A stretch of DNA of 25,751 nt. Source: JBKHYG01 sp046565595 (GTDB lineage Bacteria > Actinomycetota > AC-67). Shown here in pieces: positions 21,787-25,751 of this stretch; position 1 is the stretch's first letter, and every line of letters starts with the position of its first letter. A program made the translations under genes and the position numbers. Under the pieces are notes generated by a model. It was not told the origin of the DNA. It was given only the letters and a program-made list of their open reading frames with translations, and made no database searches. The stretch covers positions 1 through 25,751 of the forward strand of contig JBKHYG010000007.1 of NCBI GenBank assembly GCA_046565595.1, given 5' to 3'.

Positions 21787-24700
21787 TCAGCAACCAGAGT
21801 TAGCGGCGTACACGAAGCCCTTCGGGAACGAGTTCCCGGTCGAGCCGATCCCCGCGACGAACCTGACCTGAGACGCCGGGGTGTCTCTATCGGCGGGCGC
21901 GACGCTCAAGGTGTTCAACCAGTTGCCGCAGAAGGACGAAGCCTTGACGGGCCCCGAGGTATGAGACACCGAGAGCAGGCTCGAGTTGAAACCCCTCAAG
22001 GTCGCCCCGATCCTGATGCTGTAGTCGGTCACCTTCTTGAACCGGTTCCCCGTCGCCGTGATGTTCGAGGCGCCGTCGACCACCAGGCCACGCTGCGCCC
22101 CGACCGGTAGATCATTGGTAGCCGGACCGATGATGTTGTTGGTCACCGATATCGAGCCGGTCCCCGGGCCCTGACCCGAGCTGGCCAGCAGGCGGTTGAA
22201 ACCATGGATGATGCCGATCGCGCCAGCATCGTTGGCGGAAGTGCCATCATCGGCCAAGACGATGATGCCGTTGCCCTCGATCGCTCCGCCCATCACATTG
22301 CCGTAGACGATCCCGCCGCCGGGGAAGTCGAAGCCTGGCGTCCGCGAGAGCCGAGCACGCACCCCATTGCCTCGGGCGGTCACATCGCCGGCCCGATTGA
22401 CGAGGATGCCGAAACGCCCGGTCGCGTGAACATCGCCAGCGCCGACCAGATCCAGCTCTTCCAGCCGACCGAGGTTGTTGGCACGGATCAGCACATCGCT
22501 GATATGGATGTTCGGATCGCCAGCCTCTGACCAGATGCGGATGCCGACCTGGTTCGGGCTCGGCATGTCAGCCGCGAACAGCCCCACTGCGTTAGCGGCG
22601 ATGTCCACATCGCGAACATCTCCCGCCGCGCGGTGCCTGACGCTGATGCCGATCGCGTCGGGACCAGGAGGCCGGATCGAGATGAGGTTGCCGTACACCT
22701 TCAGCCCCTCGAGCCGCTGGCCTACAGGCGTTGCGAAACTGCGAGCGGCGGGCTCTGACCCTGCACGAACCGAGATGCTGGAGCCGCTGACCTCTCCGAC
22801 CGCCAGGATGCCCGCATCGGTCGCAGCGCCCCCCAGGATGCGGTTGCCTTGACCTGCGCTGAACCCCGAATCGGGATCGCTAGCGGCACCGATCGTGGTG
22901 TTGGTCGAGTTGACCGCGACGATCGGCCTCGCGAGGCTCGTGAAGTTGAGTCCGGTGATCGTCGTGTCCGTCGCACCCGGCGCAACGAAGATGCCCGCCT
23001 GCGTGCCAGAACCAAGCAGCGTTGCTGGAGCGGCCGGATCGTCGCTGGTGATCGTGAGGCCCACCGAAGTGGACGGCACGATCAACGCCGCCGTCGAAAC
23101 ACCGTTCGGGGTCGAGCCTGCCGCACCAACCTTGGTCAGGTCACAGGTTCCGCGCAACCGGATCGTGCCGCCAGCTCCGATGCTGTCGATCACGGCCTGG
23201 ATCGCGCGAGGATCATCGTCTCGCAAGCCACAATCAACCACGGTCAGCGGCAGCGGCGAGGTCGAGGCGACGCCGATACCGAAGTTCCCGGCAGCGTCAC
23301 GGCCCGAGTAGAAGACATCGAAGCCGCGGCCTCGAGCAACCGCCCACGACTTAGAGGTCCTGCTTGATCGCCAAGCCACACCATCATCAGCGTGAAGCAG
23401 CGGCGCGGGCTGGACCACGAAACGCAGCCCATCGACAGAGACAGCCATCCACAGCGTGTCCTGGTCGTCGGTGTCGGTTCCCTGATATGTCGAGAACCAG
23501 AGCCTGTAACCGGTCGCATCTCGAGTCACCATGGCCGACACGCACTGCGTCGAACACATCGGAGGACCAAGCACGGTCTGGGCGTTCGTCCAGCCCGACG
23601 CACCCGTCAGATCGACGGTCTCGAGTCTGAGGATCTGGCCTCCCGCGTTCAGATAACCCCACAGCCCACTGTTGTCGACCTTGGGGATGACGCTCAGTTG
23701 GTACAGGTCGTTGGCGGGCTTGCCGTTCTCGGCAGGGCCACCGATGAAGGTGACCCGGGTTGGAGCGGCCCAACTTGCGCCGTCATCCAGCGATGCCGAG
23801 GTGTAGATCGCGTAGTAGTCGGGATCGGTGTAAGGCACGCTGCCGTTGGTGTTCGCCCACCAGATGCGTAGCGCGCCGCCCGTCCGAGCCACGGTCACCG
23901 AACCGATCCGGCCGCTGTAACCCGGGATGGTCACGGTCTGGGCGTTCGTCCAGTTCACCGCATCAGCGGACTCGCTGTAGCTGAGGCCGCCACCTCGAGA
24001 CATCCACATCCGGTAGATGCCGTTCTCGCGGAGGACCGCAGGACCCGAAGCGCCGGGATGATGCGGGTTGCGCGCTGACTCTGTCACGCTGATCCCGCAT
24101 GTCGGATCGGGCATCGATGCGTCGACGGATCCTTGGACCGCATCGCCGGATCCACCGGCGCCGCTAGCACCGTCAGGTGCTCCGAAATGATTGCCGCGAG
24201 CGTCCTGGGTGACGACATTCTGATCTCCGACGAAGATCGCTCCACCCGCGTTACCCGAGAAACAGTTGCGACGGAAGGTGTTCACTCCGTTGGCTGGCTG
24301 AGACGGATAGGTTCCCCAAGCGTAGGGTGCCGGATCGTTGGGATTGCCCAGGCGAACACCCCAGTTGTTGTCCACGAAACTGTTCCCTAGGAACAGGTTG
24401 TCCTGGAAGCCGCCTTCGGAGCCTCCCATCCTGATGCCGGTACCGTTGTCGTGGAAGCGATTACCGAACCACTTGGTTCCGCGCACGATCGGATTGAAGT
24501 AGGCAGCGGTGACGAAGTTGAAGATCTCGTTACCTTCGATGACCATGCCGGTCGAGACATCGTTGACCACCATGCCCACATTGGGCCTTCCCCCGTTGCG
24601 TGTGCCGGTGATGATGTTGTTGCGGATCACCGAGTTCGCGCCGATGAGCGTGAGGGTCTCTTGGCGATCCAAAGATCGAAGCTCGAAGCCCTCGAGGGTG

Positions 24701-25032
24701 ACACCATCGGCGTAGCTGACGACCAGCGCTGGCGCCGGGACCGGCGCTACAGCCTGAGATGTCGCATCAACGATGCGAGTCACCCCTGGCCCGCCGACAG
24801 AGCGTACCGAGACGCCCGCAGGGATCGTGAATCCCGCGTATGTGCCGGGCGCGACCAGGACCGTATCGCCCGCAGATGCATGGCTGGTGGCATCCTGGAT
24901 CGTCGGGTGGGCGTCGCCGCAGGCGACATCGAATATGACCGGCACGCAATGGATGGTCCCGGCGGCCTCCGCGGCACCAGGGAGCATGGTCGTGAGAGCC
25001 ACCACGAGGGCGGCAGATATCTTCCTCCGCAT
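21787..25032 (-). CDS. Large secreted beta-helix / beta-propeller / beta-helix protein
   Basis: Function unknown. The 1081-residue protein begins with a signal peptide (RRKISAALVVALTTMLPGAAEA). Residues about 35-310 read as a right-handed parallel beta-helix: an entry TIQDATSHASAGDTVLVAPGTYAG and turns with N-x-I-x-G-N spacing (SVIRNNIITG, MVIEGNEIFNF, GNSFVDNNWGVRLG). Residues about 315-600 look like a five-bladed propeller of the glycoside-hydrolase-43-like or BNR kind (YSESADAVNWTNAQTV, SLDDGASW, AVSVDGLRF). Residues about 605-1081 form a second beta-helix (LKVYGNLISI, VLIRANNLG, ITATGNRFKK). Such proteins usually bind or cut polysaccharide. No anchor is seen at the C-terminus. It lies between smpB and ssrA. 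There is no strong ribosome binding site before ATG 25032. Confidence 0.85.
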   Translation of the reverse strand: MRRKISAALVVALTTMLPGAAEAAGTIHCVPVIFDVACGDAHPTIQDATSHASAGDTVLVAPGTYAGFTIPAGVSVRSVGGPGVTRIVDATSQAVAPVPAPALVVSYADGVTLEGFELRSLDRQETLTLIGANSVIRNNIITGTRNGGRPNVGMVVNDVSTGMVIEGNEIFNFVTAAYFNPIVRGTKWFGNRFHDNGTGIRMGGSEGGFQDNLFLGNSFVDNNWGVRLGNPNDPAPYAWGTYPSQPANGVNTFRRNCFSGNAGGAIFVGDQNVVTQDARGNHFGAPDGASGAGGSGDAVQGSVDASMPDPTCGISVTESARNPHHPGASGPAVLRENGIYRMWMSRGGGLSYSESADAVNWTNAQTVTIPGYSGRIGSVTVARTGGALRIWWANTNGSVPYTDPDYYAIYTSASLDDGASWAAPTRVTFIGGPAENGKPANDLYQLSVIPKVDNSGLWGYLNAGGQILRLETVDLTGASGWTNAQTVLGPPMCSTQCVSAMVTRDATGYRLWFSTYQGTDTDDQDTLWMAVSVDGLRFVVQPAPLLHADDGVAWRSSRTSKSWAVARGRGFDVFYSGRDAAGNFGIGVASTSPLPLTVVDCGLRDDDPRAIQAVIDSIGAGGTIRLRGTCDLTKVGAAGSTPNGVSTAALIVPSTSVGLTITSDDPAAPATLLGSGTQAGIFVAPGATDTTITGLNFTSLARPIVAVNSTNTTIGAASDPDSGFSAGQGNRILGGAATDAGILAVGEVSGSSISVRAGSEPAARSFATPVGQRLEGLKVYGNLISIRPPGPDAIGISVRHRAAGDVRDVDIAANAVGLFAADMPSPNQVGIRIWSEAGDPNIHISDVLIRANNLGRLEELDLVGAGDVHATGRFGILVNRAGDVTARGNGVRARLSRTPGFDFPGGGIVYGNVMGGAIEGNGIIVLADDGTSANDAGAIGIIHGFNRLLASSGQGPGTGSISVTNNIIGPATNDLPVGAQRGLVVDGASNITATGNRFKKVTDYSIRIGATLRGFNSSLLSVSHTSGPVKASSFCGNWLNTLSVAPADRDTPASQVRFVAGIGSTGNSFPKGFVYAANSGC
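23572..23593. repeat. 22-base direct repeat, copy A (propeller blade)
   Basis: Identical to 23932-23953, exactly 360 bases away. On the coding strand both encode WTNAQTV at the same place in two propeller blades, showing recent blade duplication or conversion. Confidence 0.8.
23932..23953. repeat. 22-base direct repeat, copy B (propeller blade)
   Basis: Identical to 23572-23593. The flanking bases differ, so identity is limited to the WTNAQTV codons. Confidence 0.8.
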
Positions 25033-25074
25033 GCCCTAAGGGTTCGACCCGTTATGCGGGGGTTCCTCCCGCGA

Positions 25075-25545
25075 TCACTGTCCCTTCCGTCGGGCAGCAG
25101 CCGCTTTCTGCATGTACCGCTCGGCGTCGCGCTTGGCGAGAGCTTGCCGTTTGTCGTGGCGTTTCCGACCCTTGGCGACCGCGATCTGGACCTTGACCTG
25201 GTTGCCCTTGAAGTAGACCTTGAGCGGCACGATCGTGTACCCATCGCGCTCGACCCGGGACTTCAACTTCAAGATCTGCGAGGCATGCAGCAACAATTTC
25301 CTAGGACGGATCGGTTCGTGGTTCTGATACGAGGCTTCCTCGTAGATCGGGATCTGGAACTGCTCGAGGAACACCTCGGCGTTCTTGATCCGTGCGTAAG
25401 CCTCGGCCAGAGAGGCGCGGCCCTTGCGAAGCGACTTGACCTCACTGCCTTGCAGCACGATGCCGGCTTCTAAGGTCTCCTCGATATCGAAGTTGTGGCG
25501 AGCCTTGCGATTGGTCGCGATGACCGCATCGTCGCTTAGAGCCAC
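25075..25545 (-). CDS. smpB: SsrA-binding protein
   Basis: SmpB binds tmRNA and delivers it to stalled ribosomes. The 156-residue protein shows the family features: ATNRKARHNFDIEETLEAGIVLQGSEVKSLRKGRASLAEAYARI near the start, HEPIRPRKLLLH, IVPLKVYFKGNQVKVQIAVAKGRKRHDKR and a basic C-terminal tail that enters the mRNA channel. The start is GTG 25545, ten bases inside the end of the M23 peptidase gene, which implies coupled translation. Its RNA partner ssrA lies about 3.3 kb further along the same strand, separated by the large beta-helix gene. Confidence 0.96.
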   Translation of the reverse strand: MALSDDAVIATNRKARHNFDIEETLEAGIVLQGSEVKSLRKGRASLAEAYARIKNAEVFLEQFQIPIYEEASYQNHEPIRPRKLLLHASQILKLKSRVERDGYTIVPLKVYFKGNQVKVQIAVAKGRKRHDKRQALAKRDAERYMQKAAAARRKGQ

Positions 25546-25751
25546 TGCATCGGGTTGGTGTACTGACCGTTCACGCGGACCTCGAAATGCAGATGCGGTC
25601 CGGTCGAATACCCGGTCGAGCCGACCCGGCCAACCATGTCCCCCGTGCTTACCTGCTGCCCGGTGCTGACAGAGATGCTGCTCATGTGCGCGTACATCGT
25701 GGCGATCCCTTCGCCATGATCGACGATGACCGCAAGCCCGTACGCGCCTCT
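25536..25751 (-). CDS. M23 family peptidase, C-terminal part (cut by window edge)
   Basis: Only the last 71 residues are in the window. They are the end of a LytM/M23 domain: VIVDHGEGIATMYAHMSS with the catalytic H of MYAHMS, GDMVGRVGSTGYSTGPHLHFEVRVNG with the zinc/catalytic HLH, and the ending YTNPMQWL. M23 enzymes cut peptidoglycan cross-bridges or activate amidases. In actinobacteria such a gene often follows ftsE-ftsX before smpB, so it is probably the FtsEX-linked cell-wall hydrolase or EnvC-like regulator; the upstream genes are outside the window. Confidence 0.93.
   Translation of the reverse strand, partial: RGAYGLAVIVDHGEGIATMYAHMSSISVSTGQQVSTGDMVGRVGSTGYSTGPHLHFEVRVNGQYTNPMQWL

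Noticed and set aside
24451..25473. 340-residue open frame on the plus strand
   Set aside because: Antisense to the beta-helix gene and smpB, both with recognisable products; no motif of its own.
1..25751. CRISPR array or defence island
   Set aside because: No regularly spaced repeats and no cas, restriction or toxin-antitoxin genes are visible; repeats found are within coding sequence.

Overview
The window looks like chromosomal DNA of a high-GC actinomycete (Actinomycetota); I cannot fix the class. The main reason is gene order. On the minus strand, mec - cysO - cysM - murI - MBL phosphodiesterase - rph - rdgB follows the Mycobacterium tuberculosis order Rv1334-Rv1341, but without the rhomboid gene Rv1337. 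An M23 peptidase - smpB - ssrA neighbourhood, GTG/TTG/CTG starts and many 1-4 base stop/start overlaps fit the same group. No integrase, transposase, CRISPR array or phage gene is visible, and no stretch above 300 bases lacks a gene.

Layout. 1-1061: tRNA-His(GTG), tRNA-Leu(TAG), an HTH protein of an uncharacterised family, and tRNA-Lys(CTT). 1084-2997: an ABC-F ATPase. 2994-8193 (minus): an eight-gene operon for protein-carrier cysteine synthesis (mec, cysO, cysM), glutamate racemase, a cAMP-phosphodiesterase-like MBL enzyme, RNase PH, the house-cleaning NTPase RdgB and an F420 glutamyl-ligase-like protein. 8377-10236: a secreted helical protein with an LPVTG sortase signal. 10233-13605 (minus): selD, an ABC-2 exporter pair and an EVE protein. 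13635-14126: a hotdog thioesterase. 14185-16919 (minus): two tandem secreted Asp-box beta-propellers. 17094-18823: a membrane-anchored protein and a sulfotransferase, translationally coupled. 18873-20258 (minus): a Tat-exported PHP-type hydrolase. 20389-21367: a divergent TetR / DUF1330-like pair with a readable promoter and operator. 21384-25751 (minus): ssrA (tmRNA), a 1081-residue secreted beta-helix/propeller protein, smpB and the end of an M23 peptidase.

The strongest non-routine signal is selD. The gene reads through an in-frame TGA at 11226-11228, in the SHGAG-U-GCK context of selenocysteine-containing SelD, and a hairpin with a GU-bearing loop lies just downstream. SelD here is therefore very probably a selenoprotein, and the cell should decode UGA as selenocysteine. 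Any annotation starting after the TGA loses the active site. Other points of interest are a CysO carrier ending Gly-Gly-Arg rather than Gly-Gly next to its JAMM protease, an rdgB whose conserved N-terminus requires a CTG start, a perfect palindrome upstream of the mec operon, and a giant secreted protein gene between smpB and ssrA.
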